A stretch of DNA of 60,517 nt from CAYJAY01 sp964370715 (lineage in GTDB: Bacteria > Bacillota > Clostridia > Oscillospirales > Ruminococcaceae). Positions 1 through 7,813 of the stretch are shown here, piece after piece (position 1 is the stretch's first letter; every line of letters starts with the position of its first letter). The stretch covers positions 1 through 60,517 of the forward strand of contig CAYJKJ010000017.1 of NCBI GenBank assembly GCA_964370715.1, written 5' to 3'. Below the pieces are notes generated by a model, which ran no database searches, was not told where the DNA came from, and worked only from the letters and a program-made list of their open reading frames with translations. The translations under genes were made by a program, and so were the position numbers.

Positions 1-8
1 GCAAAAGA

Positions 9-53
9 AAAAACCTTGCAATCGCCGAAAAACGGCTTAAATGCAAGGTTTTT
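9..53 (-). terminator. Rho-independent terminator of tRNA-Arg(ACG)
   Basis: An inverted repeat (arms 9-20 and 42-53, TGCAAGGTTTTT and its complement) encloses a smaller GCCG/CGGC stem. Read on the minus strand it lies directly after the tRNA and runs into a T-rich stretch, as an intrinsic terminator does. Confidence 0.75.
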
Positions 54-55
54 GC

Positions 56-132
56 TGGCGCGCTTGAAGGGATTCGAACCCCTGACCTTCTGGTTCGTAG
101 CCAGACACTCTATCCAACTGAGCTACAAGCGC
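56..132 (-). tRNA. tRNA-Arg (anticodon ACG)
   Basis: The minus strand folds into a full cloverleaf. The acceptor arms are GCGCTTG/CAAGCGC, the D-loop has AGTTGGATA, the anticodon stem is TCTGG/CCAGA around loop CTACGAA (anticodon ACG), and the T-loop is GGTTCGAATCC. The 3' CCA is encoded in the DNA (positions 58-56). Anticodon ACG is normally deaminated to ICG and reads CGU/CGC/CGA. Confidence 0.95.
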
Positions 133-151
133 AACTTTTTAAGTGCATTTT

Positions 152-181
152 ATTGTAGCATATAACAAGTTAATTAGTCAA
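152..181 (-). promoter_or_regulatory. Sigma-A-type promoter for tRNA-Arg
   Basis: On the minus strand TTGACT (181-176) and TACAAT (157-152) are separated by 18 bp, about 20 bp upstream of the tRNA 5' end. The rest of the 134-421 spacer is AT-rich and I recognise no other gene there. Confidence 0.6.
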
Positions 182-421
182 TAGAAAAACTTTAAAAATT
201 ATTAATATTAACGAATATTATAAAATTATATAAAATATTAGCAAAATTAATCAATATTTAACGCTATAAAAACTTAACCTATCTATCCATTAAAACTGTC
301 TTTTCATAATTCTTATTAATTAAACTATTCAAAAATTAAACATCTAGCACCCCCCAACAATCAGTAACTTTTTTTAAAAAAATGCATATCATATACCATA
401 ATATTAAAAAAGGGGAACCAG

Positions 422-1504
422 ATGAAATATAAACATCATTTTTTTATGGGAACACAAAGTGTTAATGGTTTTGTCTCATTGTTTAAAAATCTAAATGGCG
501 GTAAAAATGGCTATGAAACTTCGCTTATAAAAGCAGGTCCCGGTTGTGGTAAATCTACGTTTATGAAGAGTATCGGAAAAAAATTAATTGATCAAAATCT
601 TTCGGTAGAATTTATACATTGCAGCGCCGACCCAAATTCTTTAGACGGCGTTATCTGCCGAGAAAAAAACTATGCGATAATAGATGCAACCGACCCACAT
701 GACGAAAAACCGTTATACCCCGGAGCTTGCGAAACGGTTGTTTCTTTCTATCAATTCAACGATAACGACCAACTTAAAGCCAACAAAACAGCTATTATAA
801 ATTATTTTGAACAATGCTCAAGATACCACGAACGGGTTGCAAGATTTGTTTCGTCTGCTCGGCTTATAACAGAGGATATAATTAAATCGTGTTTAAAATA
901 TATAGATATGCAAAAACTTCATACTTTTCTTGATAAACTCGTTTTAAAAACAATACCTCCTTTAATTAATAAAAACCCTAATGAAGAGTATCGATATATT
1001 AACGCAGTTACCCCAAAAGGTCTTATCGATTTTTCAAAAATCAACAGTGAAAACTATGATAATTGCTATGTTTTTTCGGATAAATACGGCGCTGTTTCCT
1101 CCGTTTCTCTCGGTTATATAAGAAAAAAAGCGTTGCAAAACGGATATGAAATAATAACCTGTCGTTCGGCTCTTTGTTCGGAAAACATAACAAACGCAAT
1201 ATTTATTCCCAAAGCCGGAATTTGCTTTTTAACAAACAATTTTTTATCTAAAAATGAATATCCAAACGCAAAGACTATTAATGAAAAAAGGTTTATGAAT
1301 ATAGTTTTAGCAAATGAAACTTTTAAACAAGCCGAGTTTTGCAAAAAAGCTGTTTTAGGGCTTATTGATAATGCCAGCAAACTTTCTCAAAAAGCTCTTT
1401 CAAACCATGATGAAATAGAAAAATTTTATGTCGCTTCGATGGATTTTGAAAGCCTTTCGGATATGCAACAAAAATATTTAGATAAACACATAGATCTTAT
1501 TTAA
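422..1504 (+). CDS. P-loop ATPase of the PRK06851-like family
   Basis: The product is a 360-residue soluble protein with a Walker A motif GPGCGKST at residues 39-46. This is followed by the segment HCSADPNSLDG and later DATDPH and YPGA, an arrangement I recognise from PRK06851-type hypothetical ATPases of Firmicutes. That family is a duplication of two P-loop halves. Here the second half (from about residue 195) keeps the order of segments but has no GxxGxGKS motif; the matching place reads SDKYGAVSSVS, so only the N-terminal half should bind nucleotide. The start ATG follows AGGGGAACC. The gene stands alone, just upstream of dnaA. Its cellular role is not established; links to sporulation in relatives are only suggestive. 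Confidence 0.75.
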   Translation: MKYKHHFFMGTQSVNGFVSLFKNLNGGKNGYETSLIKAGPGCGKSTFMKSIGKKLIDQNLSVEFIHCSADPNSLDGVICREKNYAIIDATDPHDEKPLYPGACETVVSFYQFNDNDQLKANKTAIINYFEQCSRYHERVARFVSSARLITEDIIKSCLKYIDMQKLHTFLDKLVLKTIPPLINKNPNEEYRYINAVTPKGLIDFSKINSENYDNCYVFSDKYGAVSSVSLGYIRKKALQNGYEIITCRSALCSENITNAIFIPKAGICFLTNNFLSKNEYPNAKTINEKRFMNIVLANETFKQAEFCKKAVLGLIDNASKLSQKALSNHDEIEKFYVASMDFESLSDMQQKYLDKHIDLI

Positions 1505-1553
1505 AATTTAATTTTGGAAATTTTAAACTTTTAAACAATAATAGCTTGTTTTG

Positions 1554-1582
1554 TTGAAAAAATATTGATTTTATGGTATAAT
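1554..1582 (+). promoter_or_regulatory. Strong sigma-A promoter of dnaA
   Basis: TTGAAA (1554-1559) and TATAAT (1577-1582) are separated by exactly 17 bp, and TGG directly before the -10 makes it an extended -10. It lies 48 bp upstream of the dnaA start. Confidence 0.8.
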
Positions 1583-1630
1583 CCTTTTTATATTAATTAT
1601 TGTATTATTTTAATATAAAGAGGATTTATT

Positions 1631-2947
1631 ATGGAATCGTTTGGACAGTGTTATGAAATAGTTACCGACCACCTAAGAGAAAAGATAACCGAAACATCAT
1701 ACAACATCTTCATAAGCGGAATTGAACCTGTTTCGTTTGAAAACGGAATAGCCACGCTTTCAATAGCTTCGGATTTTTTAAAGAAAACTGTTCAAGAACG
1801 ATATCAAAAATTTATCGAAGAAAGTTTTGAAGATATTTTGGGTTTTCCCGTTGCGGTTAATCTTATAAGCAGAGAATCTCTTTCAGCGGGAAAAAATTCT
1901 CCGCTAAAAAATATTCTTCCCCCTGTTCTTTCGGGTGAATATGCCTATACATTCGACACATTCATAGTAGGCGGAAGCAACCGCTTTGCCCACGCTGCCG
2001 CTCAAGCTGTTGCGGCAAACCCTGCCGGTGCATACAATCCTCTTTTCATATATGGCGATAGCGGCCTTGGAAAAACTCATCTACTTATGGCTATAAAAAA
2101 CGATCTTTTAAAAACCCATCCCGAATATAAATTAATCTATGTTGAGGGCGAGCGATTCACAAACGAACTAATCGCCGCTATAACCCAAGGTAACACAGAA
2201 CCGTTCCATAAAAAATATCGTTCTGCTGATGTTCTTCTTGTAGACGATATCCAATTTATCGGCGGTAAAGTTGCAACGGAGGAAGAATTTTTCCATACAT
2301 TCAATTCCCTTTATAAACACGGAAAACAGATTGTTCTTTCTTCTGACCGCCCACCAAAAGAGATTAAATCGTTGACAGACCGTTTAAGAACAAGGTTTGA
2401 ATCGGGTCTTCTTGCGGATATAAGCGCTCCCGATCTTGAAACGAGAATTTCAATATTAAAAAGAAAAGCAAATTTCATGGGTCTTGAACTTCTCGACGAA
2501 GTTGCGGAATATGTTGCTTCTCATATTAAAGAGAATATAAGGCAACTTGAAGGTGTTGTTAAAAAGCTTTATGCATACCAACTTATGAACACATCAACCC
2601 CAACATTAACAAACGCACAAGCCGCAATAAAAGACCTTATGCAGGAGCAACGCCCAATACCAATAACTATAGAAAAGATAATCGAAGAGGTTTCGAGAAC
2701 GTTCAACGTTTCCCCCCACGACATCCGTTCCAACAAACGAGACAGCGACATCGCAAACGCAAGACAGATTTCGATGTATGTCATAAGAGAGGTAACCGGA
2801 ATGACGATGGAAGACATAGGGGCAGAATTTTCAAACAGAAACCATTCAACGGTTACTCATTCAATCAAAAAAGTTGAAAAATTAATTGAAAAAGATAGCC
2901 ACCTTAAAAATATGGTTGGCGATATAATTAAAAATGCAAAGATATAA
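1631..2947 (+). CDS. dnaA: Chromosomal replication initiator protein DnaA
   Basis: This is the AAA+ ATPase that binds DnaA boxes and melts the origin. The 438-residue protein has the family's normal length. Domain I covers about residues 1-80, followed by a short linker. The AAA+ domain carries Walker A GDSGLGKT (142-149) and Walker B LLVDDIQF (202-209), with sensor/arginine-finger region SSDRPP to RLRTRF (237-256). The C-terminal DNA-binding domain carries the signature NRNHSTVTHSIKKVE (402-416). The start ATG follows AAGAGGA. It heads the replication gene block, and the 293-bp gap after it is the likely oriC. Confidence 0.98.
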   Translation: MESFGQCYEIVTDHLREKITETSYNIFISGIEPVSFENGIATLSIASDFLKKTVQERYQKFIEESFEDILGFPVAVNLISRESLSAGKNSPLKNILPPVLSGEYAYTFDTFIVGGSNRFAHAAAQAVAANPAGAYNPLFIYGDSGLGKTHLLMAIKNDLLKTHPEYKLIYVEGERFTNELIAAITQGNTEPFHKKYRSADVLLVDDIQFIGGKVATEEEFFHTFNSLYKHGKQIVLSSDRPPKEIKSLTDRLRTRFESGLLADISAPDLETRISILKRKANFMGLELLDEVAEYVASHIKENIRQLEGVVKKLYAYQLMNTSTPTLTNAQAAIKDLMQEQRPIPITIEKIIEEVSRTFNVSPHDIRSNKRDSDIANARQISMYVIREVTGMTMEDIGAEFSNRNHSTVTHSIKKVEKLIEKDSHLKNMVGDIIKNAKI

Positions 2948-3240
2948 AAGTTTTGAACAAATTATAAACATTCAACATTAATTTTCAACATCTTGTTTTT
3001 TCCAATAAAAAGTTTTAAACATATTAACATTTTATTAAAAAAATTAAAAAAACAACTTTTTCTATTTTTATTAATGATAAAGCAGAAATTTTGACTTTTA
3101 AACAAATTAACAGACACTACTACTACTACTTGAACTCTTTCTTATCAACATATAAATTTTTGTTGTTTAAGAAAAACTAAGCGAAAAATCGAAAAATACA
3201 AAATTAATACTTTTTAATAGTTAAAAGGAAACAAACCACT
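2948..3240 (+). other. Candidate oriC: dnaA-dnaN intergenic region
   Basis: This 293-bp, very AT-rich spacer holds no ORF. It contains DnaA-box-like 9-mers: TTATCAACA (3142-3150, one mismatch to TTATCCACA), TTATAAACA (2962-2970) and TTTTCAACA (2982-2990). It also has four CTA triplets in a row (3117-3128), which resemble a DnaA-trio element, and long A/T runs suited to unwinding. The dnaA-dnaN gap is part of the origin in many Firmicutes. The boxes are weak matches, so the position is inferred mainly from context. Confidence 0.6.
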
Positions 3241-4344
3241 ATGAAAATAACGTGTAGTCAACAAGAACTATATCAAGCTTTGTCGGATGTATCAAGAGCG
3301 GTTGCGGGCAAAAGCGCAATTCCGGCTATCGAAGGAATTTTGTTAACCGCAAAAGATAAAAAGCTAACGCTAACGGCATATGATCTTGAAATTGGAATTA
3401 TAACAAACATCCAAGCTACTATTAAACAAGAAGGTAGCGTTGTTATAAATGCAAAATTATTTATTGATATGATAAGAAAGATAGATAGCGAAAACGTTAT
3501 TATCGAAGCGGATGATGGTTATAAAGTATTGATAAAAGGAAATATAACAAAATTTAATTTTTCCGGTATATCCCCCGAAGATTTTCCGGAACTGCCTAAT
3601 ATGAATTCAGAACAAAATCTTTTAATTAATTCTTGTAAATTAAAAGAGATGATTGAATACACGTTGTATGCTGTTTCGATTAATGATCAAAAACCTGTTC
3701 ATATGGGAAGTAAATTTTTCCTTGAAAAAGATAAAATGACGATAGTTTCGGTTGATGGTTATCGTTTGGCTGTTTGCGAAAGACCGGTTGATAACGAAAA
3801 CGAAAGAAACTTTGTTGTTCCGGCCAAAACTTTAAGCGAAGTTAGCAAGATAATAGGAGAAAAAGATGAGACAATCGAGATAGGAACAGCAAAAAGATAC
3901 GGTGTGTTTAAAATAGGGGAATACACAATATTAACAAGGCTTCTCGAAGGTGATTTTATCGATTATAAAAAAACCATTCCTGCTATTGGTAAATCAAAGA
4001 TAAAGATAAATGTTTCAACATTAATAAGTTCTGTTGAAAGAGCTTCTTTGTTGATAACCGATCGTTTAAAAAGCCCGATTAAAATTAAATTTGAAAACAA
4101 CATGGCTATTGTTACTTGCAAAACTTCTCTAGGCGACGCCTATGACGAACTTGATGCCGAGATTATTGGCGAACCGGTCGAGATTGGTTTTAACAATAGA
4201 TATATTATAGAAGCATTAAGAAACAGCAAAAAAGAAGAGATTATTTTTGAAATAGGAACACCGATTACGCCGATGAAGGTTTATCCTGTTGATTCTAATG
4301 ATTTTCTATATCTTGTTCTACCCGTTAGAATTAAATCGGATTGA
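3241..4344 (+). CDS. dnaN: DNA polymerase III beta subunit (sliding clamp)
   Basis: The 367-residue product is the ring-shaped processivity clamp that tethers DNA polymerase III to DNA. The sequence starts with the typical MKITCSQQELYQALSDVSRA and has three repeated clamp domains of about 120 residues each. It ends with VYPVDSNDFLYLVLPVRI, which matches the conserved C-terminal segment lining the partner-binding pocket. The start is preceded by AAAAGGAAAC. It lies directly after the candidate origin and only 6 bp before recF, so the two are probably cotranscribed. Confidence 0.97.
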   Translation: MKITCSQQELYQALSDVSRAVAGKSAIPAIEGILLTAKDKKLTLTAYDLEIGIITNIQATIKQEGSVVINAKLFIDMIRKIDSENVIIEADDGYKVLIKGNITKFNFSGISPEDFPELPNMNSEQNLLINSCKLKEMIEYTLYAVSINDQKPVHMGSKFFLEKDKMTIVSVDGYRLAVCERPVDNENERNFVVPAKTLSEVSKIIGEKDETIEIGTAKRYGVFKIGEYTILTRLLEGDFIDYKKTIPAIGKSKIKINVSTLISSVERASLLITDRLKSPIKIKFENNMAIVTCKTSLGDAYDELDAEIIGEPVEIGFNNRYIIEALRNSKKEEIIFEIGTPITPMKVYPVDSNDFLYLVLPVRIKSD

Positions 4345-4350
4345 TAGTTT

Positions 4351-5436
4351 ATGTTTTTAATATCACACAACATTAAAGACTATCGAAATATAAATGAAAT
4401 TTCTTTTAATCCTTCGAAAAATGTTAACGTTATAAGCGGAGCAAACGGACAGGGGAAAACAAACATTGTTGAAAGTATATTTCTTTTGTCGGGTGCAAAA
4501 AGTTTTAGAATTGGAAAAGATGCCGATTTAATTAATAAACAAAAAGATTTTTCAATTATTAATTCTGATTTTGAAAGCGGCAGACGACAACAATCTATTA
4601 AACTTTCGATTTCAAATAAAGGAAGACAAGTTTCCCTAAATAAAGGGGATGTTAAAAAAGCTTCATCAGTTGCCGGTATATTTGCGGTTTCGGTCTTTTC
4701 GCCGGAACATCTAAACCTAGTTAAAGGTGCGGCGGCGGAAAGAAGAAGATTTCTCGACACCTGTCTTATGCAGATTTCGAAAAAATATGCATTTGAAATT
4801 AAAAACTACAATAGATTAATAGTTCAAAAAAACAGCCTTTTAAAAGATTGTAAAACTATCTCTGCGGCGTTTGATATGCTTGAAGTTTTTGATAGCCAAC
4901 TAGCGAACAGCGCAAAAATTATAACCGAGATAAGAAAAGATTTTTGCGAAAATATAAATCAAAAAGCTTCAAAAAAATATAGCGAGATTTCTAAAAATTC
5001 TGAAAGTTTTCAAATCTCTTATAAATCAACGATATTTGAACAGGACAACTTTGGAATAAACTATGCTTTAAAAGCTCTCGAACTTTCGAGAAAGGATGAT
5101 ATAAGGCTGGGGTTTTGTTCAAAAGGTCCGCATAGAGATGATGTTGAGATAATTATTGGGGAAAATGAAGCTCGATTTTTTGCATCACAAGGACAACAAA
5201 GAACGGCGGTTTTGTCGCTTAAACTTTCGGAAGCTTTAATAATGGAACAAGTTTTAGGGGAAAAACCCGTATTATTGCTTGATGATGTTTTGTCGGAACT
5301 CGATGTAAACAGACAACAACATCTGCTTGAAAGCATAAATGATATGCAAGCTTTTATAACAACGTGTGACGAAAGTTTTATAAAACAAAATCTCGATGCA
5401 TCATTTTGGAACATAAAAAACGGAGAGCTTGTTTAA
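4351..5436 (+). CDS. recF: DNA replication and repair protein RecF
   Basis: RecF is an SMC-like ATPase that helps load RecA at single-stranded gaps. The 361-residue protein has Walker A GANGQGKT (30-37), the ABC-type signature SQGQQRT, and Walker B LLLDDVLSELD (308-318), all as expected. There is no clear ribosome-binding site. The start lies 6 bp after the dnaN stop, which suggests translational coupling. In Bacillus a small S4-domain gene (yaaA/rlbA) separates dnaN and recF; it is missing here. Confidence 0.97.
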   Translation: MFLISHNIKDYRNINEISFNPSKNVNVISGANGQGKTNIVESIFLLSGAKSFRIGKDADLINKQKDFSIINSDFESGRRQQSIKLSISNKGRQVSLNKGDVKKASSVAGIFAVSVFSPEHLNLVKGAAAERRRFLDTCLMQISKKYAFEIKNYNRLIVQKNSLLKDCKTISAAFDMLEVFDSQLANSAKIITEIRKDFCENINQKASKKYSEISKNSESFQISYKSTIFEQDNFGINYALKALELSRKDDIRLGFCSKGPHRDDVEIIIGENEARFFASQGQQRTAVLSLKLSEALIMEQVLGEKPVLLLDDVLSELDVNRQQHLLESINDMQAFITTCDESFIKQNLDASFWNIKNGELV

Positions 5437-5466
5437 AACTTTAATTTATAAAGAAAGGTCAAAAAT

Positions 5467-5727
5467 ATGTATCTATATCTTGGAACGGAAACGGTTGTTT
5501 TGTCAAACGATGTTATAGGGGTTTTTGATATAGATGCTGTAACGGTTAGCAAAAAAACCAGAGACTTTTTAAAACAAGCAGAACAAAAAAAACAGGTTAT
5601 AAATGTTTCGTATGAACTTCCTAAATCTTTTGTTGTTTGTCAAAAAAAACAAGACACAAAAGTTTTCATATCGGGAATAAATAGTTCAACAATTAAAAAA
5701 AGAACAGAAAAATTATTTAGCGAATAA
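5467..5727 (+). CDS. remB: RemB-like DUF370 protein (YaaB)
   Basis: This 86-residue protein starts MYLYLGTETVVLSNDVIGVF and matches DUF370/YaaB, which in Bacillus lies between recF and gyrB exactly as here. RemB of B. subtilis acts with RemA in activating extracellular-matrix genes, but its function in clostridia is not known. The start follows AAAGAAAGG. The gene lies 30 bp after recF and 62 bp before gyrB, in the same direction. Confidence 0.85.
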   Translation: MYLYLGTETVVLSNDVIGVFDIDAVTVSKKTRDFLKQAEQKKQVINVSYELPKSFVVCQKKQDTKVFISGINSSTIKKRTEKLFSE

Positions 5728-5789
5728 AAATTTAAAAATATATCAATCGAAATAAACGCTTTTAAATTACAAAGAAAACGGAGAAAAAG

Positions 5790-7742
5790 ATGTCTCAACA
5801 AAACAACGAGCAACAAAATATACAAAATCAACCTATCGAAAATAACTATGATGCAGAACAAATTCAGGTTTTAGAAGGGCTTGAAGCGGTTCGAAAACGC
5901 CCCGGTATGTATATAGGTTCAACGGGTCCTCGTGGTCTTCATCATCTTGTTTATGAAATAGTTGATAACTCTATCGACGAAGCTTTGGCGGGGCATTGTT
6001 CCGAAATTAAAGTTAAAATTCTTCCGGGCGATGTTATCGAAGTTTCGGACAACGGAAGAGGCATTCCGGTTGGGGTTCAATCAAAGGTTGGCCTACCCGC
6101 TGTAACGGTTGTTTTCACCGTTCTCCATGCGGGCGGAAAGTTTGGCGGCGAAGGATATCATTTTTCGGGCGGTCTACATGGTGTTGGCGCTTCGGTAGTT
6201 AATGCGCTTTCGGAATGGCTAACGGTTAGTGTTTATGTCGACGGAAAAAAATATTTCCAACGTTTTGAAAGAGGTTTTGAAGATGCTCCTCTTGAGGAAC
6301 AAGGGGATACCGATAAAAGAGGAACAGTTATCAAATTTAAACCCGACGCTGAGATATTCGAAGAAACGGTTTTCGATTACGACACACTTTGCACAAGGCT
6401 TCGTGAACAAGCTTTCTTGAATGCCGGATTAAAGATTGTTTTAACCGATGAACGTGATATGGAAAACATCATCGTTGATGAGATGCATTATGAGGGCGGT
6501 ATTCGTTCGTTTGTTACCCATATCCACAAAAGAAAAAGCCAAGAAACGCTACACCCCGAAGTTATCTATTTTAAAACTATCGGCGAAAATCGAGAAGCCG
6601 AAGTTGCTATGCAGTATAACGATAGCTATAACGATCTGCTTTTGACGTTTGCAAACAACATCCACACAACGGATGGCGGAACGCATGAACAAGGTTTTAA
6701 AACTGCGCTAACCCGTGTGTTTAATGATTTTGGGCGTTCTAAAAATATCTTGAAAGAAAGCGATAAAAATCTTTCGGGCGATGATGTTCGAGAAGGTTTA
6801 ACGGCGGTTGTTAGCGTTAAACTTTCGGAAGCTCAGTTTGAAGGACAAACAAAAGCAAAACTCGGAAACACCGAGATGCGCTCGATGGTTGAAACGCTTG
6901 TCTATCAAAAACTAACCGACTTTTTTGAGGAAAACCCCTCGGTTGCTAAAGCTATCTTTGAAAAAGCTTTGGGAGCGGCAAGAGCAAGAGAAGCCGCAAG
7001 AAAAGCAAGAGACCTAACGAGGAGAAAATCCGCTCTTGAATCGGCTTCGCTTCCCGGAAAATTGGCGGATTGTTCTGAAAAAGGAAGGGAAAACACCGAG
7101 CTTTACATCGTTGAGGGAGACAGCGCCGGCGGTTCTGCAAAATCCGGAAGAGATAGAAGATATCAAGCTATCCTTTCTCTTTGGGGCAAGATGATAAACG
7201 TTGAAAAAGCAAGGATCGACCGAGTTTATGGAAACGAAAAACTCATGCCGGTTGTAACGGCGCTAGGCACAGGTCTAGGGGAAGAACTCGATCTCGAAAA
7301 ATTAAGATACGGAAAGATAATTATAATGGCGGATGCTGATGTCGACGGTTCGCATATCAGAACGCTCATACTAACATTCTTTTTCCGTTTCATGCGCCCT
7401 CTTTTAACGGGGGGTCATGTATACCTTGCGCAACCACCTCTATATAGAATAGCAAAAGGACAAAATGTTAAATATGCTTATTCCGATAAGCAACGTGACC
7501 AGATAGTAGCAGAGCTTGGCGGCAACGTTAAGATAAGCCGATACAAAGGTCTTGGAGAGATGAATCCGGAACAACTTTGGGAAACGACGATGAATCCCCA
7601 AAACAGAACACTCATTAAAATTGAGGTTGAAGATGCCGCAAAGGCCGACGAAACGTTCACCATATTAATGGGCGACAAGGTTCCGCCAAGAAAAGAATTT
7701 ATCGAGAAAAACGCAAAGTATGTTCAAAACTTGGATGTATAG
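5790..7742 (+). CDS. gyrB: DNA gyrase subunit B
   Basis: GyrB is the ATPase and metal-binding subunit of the type IIA topoisomerase that introduces negative supercoils. The 650-residue protein has the GHKL ATPase motifs (YEIVDNSIDE with Glu56, DNGRGIP at 87-93, GGLHGVGAS at 127-135). The TOPRIM motifs are EGDSAGG (442-448) and DADVDG (515-520). The C-terminal GyrA contact region, RYKGLGEMNPEQLWETTMNP, is complete. The start has a GGAGAAAAAG site. A short Gln/Asn-rich N-terminal extension of about 20 residues precedes the conserved part. The gene ends with TAG, which shows that this organism uses TAG as a stop codon. Confidence 0.98.
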   Translation: MSQQNNEQQNIQNQPIENNYDAEQIQVLEGLEAVRKRPGMYIGSTGPRGLHHLVYEIVDNSIDEALAGHCSEIKVKILPGDVIEVSDNGRGIPVGVQSKVGLPAVTVVFTVLHAGGKFGGEGYHFSGGLHGVGASVVNALSEWLTVSVYVDGKKYFQRFERGFEDAPLEEQGDTDKRGTVIKFKPDAEIFEETVFDYDTLCTRLREQAFLNAGLKIVLTDERDMENIIVDEMHYEGGIRSFVTHIHKRKSQETLHPEVIYFKTIGENREAEVAMQYNDSYNDLLLTFANNIHTTDGGTHEQGFKTALTRVFNDFGRSKNILKESDKNLSGDDVREGLTAVVSVKLSEAQFEGQTKAKLGNTEMRSMVETLVYQKLTDFFEENPSVAKAIFEKALGAARAREAARKARDLTRRKSALESASLPGKLADCSEKGRENTELYIVEGDSAGGSAKSGRDRRYQAILSLWGKMINVEKARIDRVYGNEKLMPVVTALGTGLGEELDLEKLRYGKIIIMADADVDGSHIRTLILTFFFRFMRPLLTGGHVYLAQPPLYRIAKGQNVKYAYSDKQRDQIVAELGGNVKISRYKGLGEMNPEQLWETTMNPQNRTLIKIEVEDAAKADETFTILMGDKVPPRKEFIEKNAKYVQNLDV

Positions 7743-7813
7743 GTTAAATATTAAAATTTTTTCTAATAATCCTTAACAAAAACATCGGTTAAAAATAAAT
7801 GGAGTAATTTTAA

